Shown one piece after another: positions 1 through 6,395 of a DNA stretch of 11,739 bases. How positions within the stretch are numbered: position 1 is the stretch's first letter; every line of letters starts with the position of its first letter. The notes beneath the pieces were generated by a model that saw only the letters and a program-made list of their open reading frames with translations, searched no databases and was not told the origin of the DNA. The stretch covers positions 1-11,739 of the forward strand of contig RHBP01000046.1 of assembly GCA_010030955.1 (NCBI GenBank), written 5' to 3'. This DNA comes from Synechococcaceae bacterium WBB_10_009 (lineage in GTDB: Bacteria > Cyanobacteriota > Cyanobacteriia > PCC-6307 > Cyanobiaceae). Position numbers and translations under genes: made by a program.

Positions 1-114
1 ACGAAGAACATTCTGTTGAATGAAGGTCTGCGTGCCTGGATGGCACCGGCTGACCAGCCGCACGAAAACTTCGTCTTCCCTGAAGAGGTTCTGCCCCGCG
101 GCAACGCCCTCTGA
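1..114 (+). CDS. psbD: Photosystem II D2 protein, C-terminal 37 residues (partial)
   Basis: The first 37 codons (frame 1, stop TGA at 112-114) encode the very conserved end of the photosystem II reaction-centre protein D2. The segments [16 protein letters not shown] and [12 protein letters not shown] are diagnostic of psbD. D2 is a thylakoid protein that pairs with D1 and binds the charge-separation cofactors; only its lumen-side tail is in the window. In the usual psbD-psbC operon, psbC starts at a GTG overlapping the end of psbD. Here the matching place reads GCG rather than GTG, and a terminator follows 36 bases after the stop, so no psbC is linked. This points to the second, monocistronic psbD copy that many cyanobacteria keep (psbD2 type). 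The identity of the protein is near certain; the copy assignment is inference. Confidence 0.96.
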
Positions 115-150
115 TCTGAAGTCGGTTCAGTTGGATTCAAGCCAGGTTCA

Positions 151-176
151 AGGGCACCACGCGGTGCCCTTTTTTT
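151..176 (+). terminator. Rho-independent terminator of psbD
   Basis: A perfect 8-bp stem (AGGGCACC at 151-158 with GGTGCCCT at 163-170) around a 4-base loop ACGC is followed directly by six T residues (171-176). It lies 36 bases after the psbD stop and ends that transcript. Confidence 0.93.
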
Positions 177-209
177 GTGCACCTGGGGAGGGCTGTTTAC
201 CCTGCGTCC

Positions 210-892
210 ATGACGGGCGTGTCCCCCAGGCCTACCCCCAGGCACCGTTGGCACCAGCCGATCCGGGAGGCGTTGCCCTTCCTGTTGCTGCTGGTGCTCA
301 CCCTGGGGGCCATGGGTGGCGTGAACATCGCCCTGCACGACTGGGCTCCCACCCCCCAGCAGCACCTGCTTCAAAGCCTTGTGTGGCTGATTTATGGCAG
401 CACCTGGGTGGTGCTGTTGCTGTGCACGGCGGCGGCCTTGGCCCAGCGGGAGAGGACGATGCGCCGGGAGCGCAATCTGCTGGCGGTGTTGCTGGCGTTG
501 AACTTTGGTGCCGATCTGGTGAATGTGAACATCCGGCTACTGCAGAGCCAGGTGGTGGGGCTGATTCTGTTTCTGTGCAGGCCGCCCTGCTGCTGGTGGC
601 GATGGTGGCGCTGTTCACGTTTCTCTATTGGTGCCTGGATCCACCGATGCCGAGCGTGGAGCAACGGGCCTTTTGGTGGGTGCCGCCCCCGGGGGATCGC
701 TCCATTGAGAGCCCGTGGCATCCAGGTTTTCTGGATTTCCTCTACCTCTCCTGCGTGGTCACGTTTTCCTTTTTCCCCAGCGTCGAGCCCACCCAAACCC
801 GCTCAAAGGTGCTGGTGATTGTGCACTTTCTGGTGGCTTTGGATGTGAACCTGATCCTGTTAGCCCGGGCGGTCAGTCTGATCCCCAGTTAG
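210..892 (+). pseudogene. Membrane protein of unknown function, frameshifted
   Basis: Two overlapping plus-strand frames together make one plausible polytopic membrane protein of about 227 residues. The first frame runs from ATG 210 and is good coding up to the hydrophobic stretch GLILFL near 575. The sequence then makes sense only in the next frame (VQAALLLVAMVALF onward) to the TAG at 890-892. One missing base around 573-580 would explain the switch, for example CTGGTGCAG read as CTGTGCAG. I count about six hydrophobic segments; the last two (DFLYLSCVVTFSFF and KVLVIVHFLVALDVNLILL) resemble the end of DUF1345-type or pore-loop membrane proteins, but I do not recognise the family firmly. A GTG at 177 is an alternative start but abuts the terminator T-tract. 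The last 33 bases overlap the convergent amine oxidase gene. The break may be real decay or a sequence error. Confidence 0.6.
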
Positions 893-2305
893 GCACCAAT
901 CGGCTGCGGCCTGAGCTGCCAGTTCCGCCGCCTCCAGGGCCCCCTCGAAGTAGCCGGGCCAGCGAGGGGAGGCTTCGGTGCCGGCCCAAACAACCCGCCC
1001 CTGGTGAGCAGGGCCTGGGCCGCCGTGCTCACCAGCCGCCAGGGCCCCATGGCTGGTCCAGGCGCCTGGCGCAGGAAAGCTGGTGAAGGCGCCGCCAATC
1101 CAGGGTTCCGCCGTCCAGGGCTGCACCAGCAGCTCAACGGGGTTGGCGGCTTGCGGGCCCCACAGGGTGGTCAGTTCATGGCGGATCAGGGTCTGCTGCT
1201 GCGCCGCGTCCATCGCCATCAGCCGGGCGGCCCGCTCCCCTGAGGCAAAGCCAGCCAGGATGCCGGGGCTGCCCTCGGGGGGGCTGCTGTCAGCGGTTAA
1301 CTCGAGGGCGTGGAGATCGCTGATGCCCAGCCCATTGAGGCCCTCGTCCCGCCAGAACGCCCGCTCGTACACCGCAAGGATCTTGGTCATGGCGCCCATG
1401 GCGGAGCGTTGCAGCAGGGCGTTGTGGGCCGGCGGCAGGGCCGGCTCAAAGCGAATGCCAAGCCGCTGCTGGGGCGGCACAGCCACCACCACGGCCCGGG
1501 CGCGGTAGGCGGGGCCGAAATCGGCGCTCACCTCCACCCCACGGCTGTCCTGGCGCACCAGCCGCACCGGCGCCTGCAGCAGGATCGATTCGGGGGCAGC
1601 GGCCCTCAGTTGCTCCGCCAGCCGCTGGGCCACCGCGCCGGCCCCTCCCCGCAGCAGCCAGGCCTCCGGGCTTTCGGCCTGGGGCGCCACGGCTTGGGTC
1701 CAGGCCAGGTGCAAGATCGAGGCCTCCCAGGGTTCAAAGCCCCCTGATCCGCCCACCCGGCAGAGCCAGCTCAACGGCAGGGAGGCCAGCGGTTCGTCGG
1801 TCTGGGCGGCGGCCCAGGCCGCCACGCTGGTGCGATCCAGCCGTTCGGCATCGGCCGTTCGCCAGGGCCGCTGCGGATCGATGCGCCCCACCAACGCCAG
1901 AAAGGCGCGTTGCAGCCGCGAGGTGGACTCCCAGGCCCCTGGGGCCAGATTGAGTGCGGCCGGATCAAAGAACAGCAGCGTGTCGCCGCGGCTGTCCGCC
2001 AGGGGGGCTTGAATTCGCGCCCCCTGCCAGCAGAGCACCCCATCGCCGCTGTAGTGGCTGGGAAAACGCTCCAGGCCCAGCTCCTCCACGAGGGCTGAGA
2101 GGCGGTGATGGGTGGCGCCGCCCCACTGCCCACCGAGATCCACCACGGTGCCGTTGTGGGTGGTGGTGCTGCGCATCCGGCCCCCCACGGCGGAACGGGC
2201 CTCAAGCACCTGCACCTGCAGCCCCCGGCGCTGCAGCAGACGGGCGGCCATCAATCCGGATAGCCCCGCGCCAACGATCACCACATCCACCGTTCGGATG
2301 GCCAT
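860..2305 (-). CDS. Flavin-containing amine oxidase (monoamine oxidase family)
   Basis: This 481-residue protein has the architecture of FAD-dependent amine oxidases. An N-terminal Rossmann dinucleotide site (VIVGAGLSG, Gly12/14/17) is followed by the ribose-binding Glu35 and the family motif GGRMRS at 41-46. A middle region contains the GAMTKILAVYERAFW segment, with the lysine usually found near the flavin. The C-terminal motif VVWAGTEASPRWPGYFEGA (about 438-456) closes the FAD site and includes the Trp/Tyr substrate-cage positions. The position of the cysteine that binds FAD covalently in animal MAO is not conserved (GAFTSF), so FAD is probably non-covalent, as in bacterial relatives. Such enzymes oxidise amines or amino acids, giving imine and hydrogen peroxide; the substrate here is unknown. 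No signal peptide is seen, so it is probably cytoplasmic. It starts at ATG 2305 without a clear Shine-Dalgarno sequence and is convergent with the broken membrane gene. Confidence 0.9.
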   Translation of the reverse strand: MAIRTVDVVIVGAGLSGLMAARLLQRRGLQVQVLEARSAVGGRMRSTTTHNGTVVDLGGQWGGATHHRLSALVEELGLERFPSHYSGDGVLCWQGARIQAPLADSRGDTLLFFDPAALNLAPGAWESTSRLQRAFLALVGRIDPQRPWRTADAERLDRTSVAAWAAAQTDEPLASLPLSWLCRVGGSGGFEPWEASILHLAWTQAVAPQAESPEAWLLRGGAGAVAQRLAEQLRAAAPESILLQAPVRLVRQDSRGVEVSADFGPAYRARAVVVAVPPQQRLGIRFEPALPPAHNALLQRSAMGAMTKILAVYERAFWRDEGLNGLGISDLHALELTADSSPPEGSPGILAGFASGERAARLMAMDAAQQQTLIRHELTTLWGPQAANPVELLVQPWTAEPWIGGAFTSFPAPGAWTSHGALAAGEHGGPGPAHQGRVVWAGTEASPRWPGYFEGALEAAELAAQAAADWCLTGDQTDRPG

Positions 2306-2569
2306 GGGTGCAGATCACCGCGAGCGCACCCGGCTTAGCAGAAACCGAAGCTGCGGTGAATGTCTCCCTAGGGTTGGGTGTGAGACGGCAGATCAGGCAT
2401 CGGGGCCATCGATGGGCGCGGAAGCCTGTTCAAACAGCTGCAGGCTGGCGGGGATGCACCGTTGCTCTGAATTGCGGCCATCGGCGCTGAGCGTTGGCAT
2501 CTCAGCTGATTAACGTGCTGAGACAGAACATCCTGGCCCAGCCAGTGCTACTTACGAGCTGTGTCCTAG
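2306..2569. other. Intergenic region between divergent amine oxidase and Dabb genes
   Basis: This 264-base spacer must hold the promoters of both divergent genes, but I see no convincing -35/-10 pair. It contains an 8-bp palindrome CCCTAGGG (2366-2373), a weak inverted repeat GTCTC (2362-2366) / GAGAC (2382-2386), and the interlocked GCTGAG/CTCAGC repeats listed separately. A weak -10-like TACTTA preceded by TGC lies at about 2547-2552, near the Dabb start. No open frame here looks coding. Confidence 0.5.
2486..2523 (+). repeat. Interlocked inverted repeats upstream of the Dabb gene
   Basis: Three 6-base arms occur in order: GCTGAG (2486-2491), CTCAGC (2501-2506) and GCTGAG (2517-2522). The middle arm can pair with either flank, with loops of 9 and 10 bases. 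The right-hand pairing extends to 7 bp (TCTCAGC 2500-2506 with GCTGAGA 2517-2523). The centre also holds the palindrome TCAGCTGA (2502-2509). The two GCTGAG copies are 31 bases apart, about three helical turns. The unit ends 47 bases before the Dabb start. It could be an operator or alternative RNA hairpins; the sequence shows the repeats, while the role is inference. Confidence 0.45.
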
Positions 2570-3076
2570 ATGAACCCAATGACTACGCGGCTTCAGATTC
2601 TCCAATCAACACTGGCAATGATTGGTGCTGAGGCGTTTACCGCCGAGGAATACAAACCTGGCCTGATCCGTCACATCGTTCTCTTCCAGTATGCGCTGGG
2701 GGCGACTGCCAATCAACGTGGGGAGGTCGTCGAGCGTTTCATCGCCCTTGGGGATGCCTGCCGGAGGAAGGGCGGCGATCGCTACCTCATTGGCATTGAG
2801 ACAGGCCCTCAGACGAGCGGTGAGGGCGCTGACAAAGGACTGAATCAAGGCTTTATTGTCACGTTCAAGTCTGAAGGTGATCGCAACTATTATGTGGGTA
2901 TGCCTGTTGTGCACGATCCCGCCTACTACGACCAAGCGCATCAGGAGTACAAGGACTTCATCAAGTCGTTCGTGAGCAATGCCCTTGTCTTTGAGCCCTT
3001 GTCTTTGACTTCCCGGTCGAGCATCAAACGCATCTCCATGGCACATCAGCCTGACTCCGTTTCTGCAGATCGTTGA
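2570..3076 (+). CDS. Dabb-domain (stress-responsive A/B barrel) protein
   Basis: This 168-residue protein has a Dabb (stress-responsive alpha/beta barrel) domain at about residues 32-145. The opening strand RHIVLFQY (His35) and the later GFIVTFKSEGDRNYYV and VVHDPAYYDQAHQEY segments are typical of the fold. Dabb proteins are small dimeric barrels with varied roles, from stress-linked proteins to enzymes such as olivetolic acid cyclase, so the activity is not predictable. The N-terminus (about 1-27) is mildly hydrophobic and could be a weak or degenerate signal peptide; an alternative ATG is codon 4 (2579). About 20 polar residues follow the domain. Hand-counted lines are 50-57% GC against 67-75% in neighbours, so the gene may have been acquired. 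No terminator is seen before the convergent tRNA. No Shine-Dalgarno sequence marks the start. Confidence 0.85.
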   Translation: MNPMTTRLQILQSTLAMIGAEAFTAEEYKPGLIRHIVLFQYALGATANQRGEVVERFIALGDACRRKGGDRYLIGIETGPQTSGEGADKGLNQGFIVTFKSEGDRNYYVGMPVVHDPAYYDQAHQEYKDFIKSFVSNALVFEPLSLTSRSSIKRISMAHQPDSVSADR

Positions 3077-3190
3077 AGACAGAAGTCTGATGACGCTCAT
3101 TGCACCTGGACCGATGAAGCGGGTCACGTCAAATGAACCCCTCAATCAACCCAGGGCCCTCTGGCTTTCTGGAAGGGATCTGCGATGGCA

Positions 3191-3262
3191 AGCCGGCTAA
3201 CGGATTTGAACCGATGGCCTTCGCTTTACAAAAGCGCTGCTCTACCACTGAGCTAAGCCGGC
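3191..3262 (-). tRNA. trnT: tRNA-Thr (anticodon UGU)
   Basis: The minus strand folds into a full 72-base cloverleaf. It has a 7-bp acceptor stem (GCCGGCT/AGCCGGC), D-arm GCTC-AGTGGTA-GAGC, anticodon loop TTTGTAA with anticodon TGT (bases 3228-3230), variable loop AGGCC, T-loop TTCAAAT and discriminator T. It reads ACA threonine codons (and probably other ACN by wobble). CCA is not encoded. Two non-canonical pairs are visible: G27-A43 at the top of the anticodon stem, and U50-U64 in the T stem (bases 3214 and 3200). It lies 35 bases downstream of the LuxR-type gene on the same strand. Confidence 0.95.
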
Positions 3263-3297
3263 GAGGGAGGCCCTGTGGGCTTCTTCCTGGGGCGAGC

Positions 3298-3501
3298 CTA
3301 TCGCTCGGTCAGGGTCCACAGCAGCAGTTGGGTGCGGTTTCGGCAGCCGCTCTTGGCCAGCAGGTGCGACACGTGGCATTCCACGGTGCGGTGGCTCAGC
3401 ACCAGCGCGGCGGCGATCGCCCTGTTGCTCAGCCCCCGCCGCAGGGCCGCCAGCACCCGTCCTTCGGCCGGGGTGATGGCAACGGAGGCTGGTCGGTCCA
3501 T
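3298..3501 (-). CDS. Stand-alone LuxR-type helix-turn-helix protein
   Basis: A 67-residue protein that consists almost only of a GerE/LuxR-type DNA-binding domain. It starts at the TPAEGRVLAALRRGLSN helix, followed by the scaffold and recognition helices (AIAAALVLSHRTVECHVSHLLAKSG) and the closing RTQLLLW helix. The receiver or ligand-binding domain that normally precedes this fold is absent, so it may act as a constitutive or partner-controlled regulator. I chose ATG 3501 because it leaves 37 bases after minE and places the HTH near the N-terminus. A longer frame back to 3579 would overlap the end of minE and add a low-complexity Arg/Pro/Gly-rich leader. It may be cotranscribed with minD-minE. 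Family certain; targets unknown. Confidence 0.82.
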   Translation of the reverse strand: MDRPASVAITPAEGRVLAALRRGLSNRAIAAALVLSHRTVECHVSHLLAKSGCRNRTQLLLWTLTER

Positions 3502-3538
3502 GGAGGGCAGGGCGGTGGCGCTGCCCCCAGGGTTCCCC

Positions 3539-3883
3539 TTAGGCCTGGCTCGCGGTCCAGACCGGTTCGTCGGCCTCATCCGCTGCCACCTCAGCTGCGG
3601 CGGCAGCGTCGGGTTTGACCACCGGCCTGGCCCGCTTGATCGGCAGGTTGGCCACCAGGGCGGTAACGCGGTCCTCGGTTTCCAGGCTCACGTCGCCCTC
3701 CTCGAGGTCGATCTCCACATAGCGGCTCACCACCTCCAGAATTTCCCGCCGCATTTGCTCCAGCAGCTCGGGGTTGAGGTCGCTGCGGTCGTGGGCCAGC
3801 ACCAGTTGCAGGCGCTCGCGGGCGGTGGTGGCGCTGGCGGGTTGACGACCGAGCAGCTTGTTGACGAAATCGCGCAGGGTCAT
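3539..3883 (-). CDS. minE: Cell division topological specificity factor MinE
   Basis: MinE stimulates the MinD ATPase and displaces MinC, limiting division inhibition to the cell poles. This 114-residue protein begins with the membrane-targeting segment MTLRDFVNKLLGR, then the MinD-binding region with AHDRSDLNPELLEQM (about 30-44) and the dimerisation part EILEVVSRYVEIDLEEGDV (about 48-66). It ends with a tail of about 30 residues rich in Ala, Asp and Glu that is longer than in typical MinE proteins of about 90 residues. It starts at ATG 3883, only 4 bases after the minD stop, so the two are translationally close and surely cotranscribed. All core MinE elements are present. Confidence 0.97.
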   Translation of the reverse strand: MTLRDFVNKLLGRQPASATTARERLQLVLAHDRSDLNPELLEQMRREILEVVSRYVEIDLEEGDVSLETEDRVTALVANLPIKRARPVVKPDAAAAAEVAADEADEPVWTASQA

Positions 3884-3887
3884 CGGC

Positions 3888-4706
3888 TCAAAAGATCTTG
3901 GTTTGCATCAGCTGGCCGAGCTTGGCCCGCAGGCCGCGCCGCACCTTGGCTGGATCGATCAACGGCACCTCTTCGCCGCAGATGCGGCGGGCAATGTTGC
4001 TGTAGGCCTGGGCCGCCGGCGATTGGCTGCCGTTGAGGGTGAGCGGCTCGCCGCGGTTGGTGCTCACGATCACCTGCTCGTCCTCGAGCACCAGCCCCAG
4101 CAGGGGGAGGGCCAGGATGTCGGTGACATCGTCGACCGCCAGCATCTCCTGGTTGGCCATCATCTTGGGCCGCACCCGGTTGAGCACCAGCTGGATCGGC
4201 TTGATGCCGCGGGTGTTGAGCAGCCCGATCACCCGGTCGGCGTCCCGCACGGCGGACACCTCAGGGGTGGTGATCACAATCGCCTCTTCGGCGGCGGCGG
4301 CGGCGTTTTTGAAGCCGTCTTCAATGCCCGCGGGGCAGTCGATCAACACGATGTCGAAGCTCTCCCGCAGCAGCGCCACGATGCGCTCCATGTCCTCGGG
4401 CTTGAGCCACTCGAGCATGCGCGGGTTGCCCGCCGGCAGCAGCGCCAGGTTGGGCTCCTGCTTGTGCTTCACCAGGGCTTGATCGAGCCGGCAGCTCTCC
4501 GCCAACACCTCCTGGGCGGTGTAGACGATGCGGTTTTCAAGGCCGAGCAGCAGGTCGAGGTTGCGCAGACCGAAGTCGGCGTCGAGCACGGCGGTGCGCA
4601 TGCCCTGGCGGGCCAGGGCGATGCCCAGGTTGGCGGTGAGGGTGGTCTTGCCGACGCCCCCCTTGCCTGAGCAAATCAGGATGGAGCGACTCCCCGAGGT
4701 GGTCAC
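3888..4706 (-). CDS. minD: Septum site-determining ATPase MinD
   Basis: MinD is a membrane-cycling ParA-type ATPase that recruits MinC to block FtsZ assembly away from mid-cell. The 272-residue protein has the deviant Walker A motif GKGGVGKT (14-21, signature Lys15), the switch region LDADFGLRNLDLLLG (about 40-54), the Walker B-like segment IVLIDCPAGIE, and a C-terminal amphipathic membrane-targeting helix (VRRGLRAKLGQLMQTKIF). The start is GTG at 4706. In related genomes minC sits directly upstream on the same strand; here the upstream neighbour is a divergent PLD-like gene, so the promoter of minD-minE must lie in 4707-4823 or inside that gene. The coding sequence is complete. Confidence 0.98.
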   Translation of the reverse strand: MTTSGSRSILICSGKGGVGKTTLTANLGIALARQGMRTAVLDADFGLRNLDLLLGLENRIVYTAQEVLAESCRLDQALVKHKQEPNLALLPAGNPRMLEWLKPEDMERIVALLRESFDIVLIDCPAGIEDGFKNAAAAAEEAIVITTPEVSAVRDADRVIGLLNTRGIKPIQLVLNRVRPKMMANQEMLAVDDVTDILALPLLGLVLEDEQVIVSTNRGEPLTLNGSQSPAAQAYSNIARRICGEEVPLIDPAKVRRGLRAKLGQLMQTKIF

Positions 4707-4769
4707 AGCACGGTCCGTAGTCGAGGCAGGTTAAGGCCATTTCCCAAAGCCGCACGGTGTTTCAGACAC

Positions 4770-4798
4770 TGGGCAGGATCCGTACACCCGCCTAGAAC
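4770..4798 (+). promoter_or_regulatory. Possible promoter of the PLD-chrA operon
   Basis: The 117-base divergent spacer between minD and the PLD-like gene contains a -10-like TAGAAC (4793-4798) and a -35-like TGGGCA (4770-4775) 17 bases upstream, each matching four of six consensus positions. It lies 25 bases before the PLD start. The match is weak. A counterpart for minD on the other strand is not evident. Confidence 0.25.
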
Positions 4799-4823
4799 GT
4801 CGGCAGAATTCGCCACTGCCCGC

Positions 4824-5819
4824 ATGTCCGCCGCTGCCTCCGGCCAGCGCCTGCTGGTGATGCCCGATGACGGCGGCGGCGCGGTGGTGGAGCTAATTGA
4901 TCAGGCCAGCGAGCAGCTGTTGCTCAAGCAGTTCAAGCTGCAGAGCGAGGCCGTGGAGCAGGCCCTGCAACGGGCGATTGGCCGGGGCGTGCAGGTGCGG
5001 GTGATGCTCAACCCCCACACCTCCGGAGGCGACCGCTGGAACGACGAGGCCTTCGCCCTGCTGCAGAGCTGGGGCGTTGCCGTGCAGTGGACCAGTGAGT
5101 CGTTCCCGGTGACCCATGAGAAGTCGATGGTGATCGACCGCTCCGCGGCGCTGGTCGCCACCTTCAACCTGGCGGACAAGTACTTCAACGAAACCCGCGA
5201 CTACGGGGTGGTCAGCCACGACCCGTTGGTGGTGGAGCAGGTGATCGCCGGCTTTGAGGCCGATTGGAACCGCCAATTTTTTGAGCCGCGGCTGGATGTG
5301 GGGCTGCTGTGGAGCAGTGCCCACAGCCGCGGCCAGATGGCCCGGGTGATCGACCGGGCCACCACGACCCTTTGGATCCAGCACCCCAAATTCGTGGATG
5401 CGGTGATCCTCGAGCGCGTGGTGGCCGCCCGCGAGCGGGGGGTGAAGGTGCGGGTGCTTTGCGGCGGCAAGCACGGCCTCAGCGATTGGGACGTCTACGA
5501 CACCTTCAGCTCCCTGCGGGTGATGGCGTTGTTCGGCGTCAAGATCCGCCGCCAGAAGTGCCCCAAGCTCCACGCCAAGTTGATCCTGATCGACGGCGTG
5601 GCCGCCCTCACCGGCTCCATGAACATCGACCGCAGCGCCTTTGATGTGCGCCGCGAGCTGGGCATCGAGGTGGATGCGCCCGAGGTGGTGCAGCGGCTGA
5701 TCGCCACCTTTGAACTCGATTGGGGGGAGGCCAAGAAATACAGCGCCCCTGACCCGCTCGATCCCACGTATCACGAATCGGGCGAACTGCCCCCCGACCC
5801 GCATTTCGTGCACAACTGA
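4824..5819 (+). CDS. Phospholipase D-like protein with two HKD motifs
   Basis: This 331-residue protein has the two catalytic repeats of the phospholipase D / cardiolipin synthase superfamily. The first HKD motif is HEKSMVID (His98, Lys100, Asp105) followed by the usual FNL. The second is HAKLILID (His250, Lys252, Asp257) followed by GSMNID. Members cleave or transfer phosphodiesters through a phosphohistidine intermediate; substrates include phospholipids and nucleic acids. No signal peptide or membrane segment is visible, unlike cardiolipin synthases with N-terminal anchors, so it is probably cytosolic or peripheral. It starts at ATG 4824, and its TGA directly abuts the ATG of the first chromate-transporter half, so the three genes form one operon. 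Both motifs are intact; the substrate is unknown. Confidence 0.9.
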   Translation: MSAAASGQRLLVMPDDGGGAVVELIDQASEQLLLKQFKLQSEAVEQALQRAIGRGVQVRVMLNPHTSGGDRWNDEAFALLQSWGVAVQWTSESFPVTHEKSMVIDRSAALVATFNLADKYFNETRDYGVVSHDPLVVEQVIAGFEADWNRQFFEPRLDVGLLWSSAHSRGQMARVIDRATTTLWIQHPKFVDAVILERVVAARERGVKVRVLCGGKHGLSDWDVYDTFSSLRVMALFGVKIRRQKCPKLHAKLILIDGVAALTGSMNIDRSAFDVRRELGIEVDAPEVVQRLIATFELDWGEAKKYSAPDPLDPTYHESGELPPDPHFVHN

Positions 5820-6395
5820 ATGGATCCGCAGCTCGACCCCCGCCCCCCGCTGCACACCCCAAACCACTGGGAGTTGTTTGTGGGGATGCAGCAGGTGGCC
5901 CTTTCCTCCTTCGGCGGCGGCCTCTCGGCCTGGAGTGAGCGCATCGTGGTGGAGCAGCGCCGCTGGATGGGTGAGCAGGACTTCCTCACCGGCCTCACCG
6001 TGGCCCGTCTGCTGCCGGGACCCAACCAGATCAACATGGCCGTGTATGTCGGCAGTCGCTTCTACGGCCTCAGTGGTGCCCTGGTGGCCCTGGGGGGAAT
6101 GCTGCTGCTGCCCTTCAGCCTGTTGATGCTGCTGGGGCTTGGTTACTACTACCTGCATGAGACGCTCTGGGTGGATCGTCTCCTGGCCGGTGTGATCACC
6201 GCCTCGGCGGGGATGGCCCTCTCGATGGGTTTCAAGATCGCCCACAGCTACACCCGCGACCCGGTGGCGCTGGGCATCGCCGCCGTGAGCTTTTTGGCCA
6301 TGGATGTGTTCCACGTGCGCCTGATCCCCCTGGTGTTGGTGGCCGGCCCGCTGGCCATGGCCTGGTACTGGCCCCGCCGCACCCCCCAGCCATGA
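5820..6395 (+). CDS. chrA: Chromate transporter, first half (ChrA family)
   Basis: A 191-residue membrane protein of the CHR family in its short, single-domain form. It shows the family signature near the N-terminus: VALSSFGGGLSAWSERIV, a tryptophan-containing segment, then TVARLLPGPNQINMAVYVG (about 60-78), followed by hydrophobic helices up to the C-terminus. Known members export chromate, possibly in relation to sulfate, driven by the proton or ion gradient. Single-domain proteins usually come in adjacent pairs that form one transporter with antiparallel halves. This gene starts immediately after the PLD stop (TGA then ATG) and overlaps the second half by 4 bases (ATGA), so the two halves are translationally coupled. 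Actual substrate in this organism is not proven. Confidence 0.88.
   Translation: MDPQLDPRPPLHTPNHWELFVGMQQVALSSFGGGLSAWSERIVVEQRRWMGEQDFLTGLTVARLLPGPNQINMAVYVGSRFYGLSGALVALGGMLLLPFSLLMLLGLGYYYLHETLWVDRLLAGVITASAGMALSMGFKIAHSYTRDPVALGIAAVSFLAMDVFHVRLIPLVLVAGPLAMAWYWPRRTPQP

Noticed and set aside
20..580. Plus-strand frame running from inside psbD into the membrane gene
   Set aside because: Its first 185 or so codons are out of frame with psbD and cross the terminator; only the part after about 575 reads as real membrane-protein coding.
3150..3180. Possible terminator between the Dabb gene and tRNA-Thr
   Set aside because: CCAG/CTGG arms around GGGCCC are too short and no T-tract follows on either strand.
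2775..3420. HIP1 palindromes GCGATCGC at 2775-2782 and 3413-3420
   Set aside because: Only two were noticed in 11.7 kb of GC-rich DNA, not clearly above chance, so this is not a HIP1-rich genome signal.
4893..6314. Minus-strand open frame (473 codons) opposite the PLD-chrA operon
   Set aside because: The His/Gly/Gln-rich translation has no motif, while the plus strand encodes intact HKD and CHR motifs.
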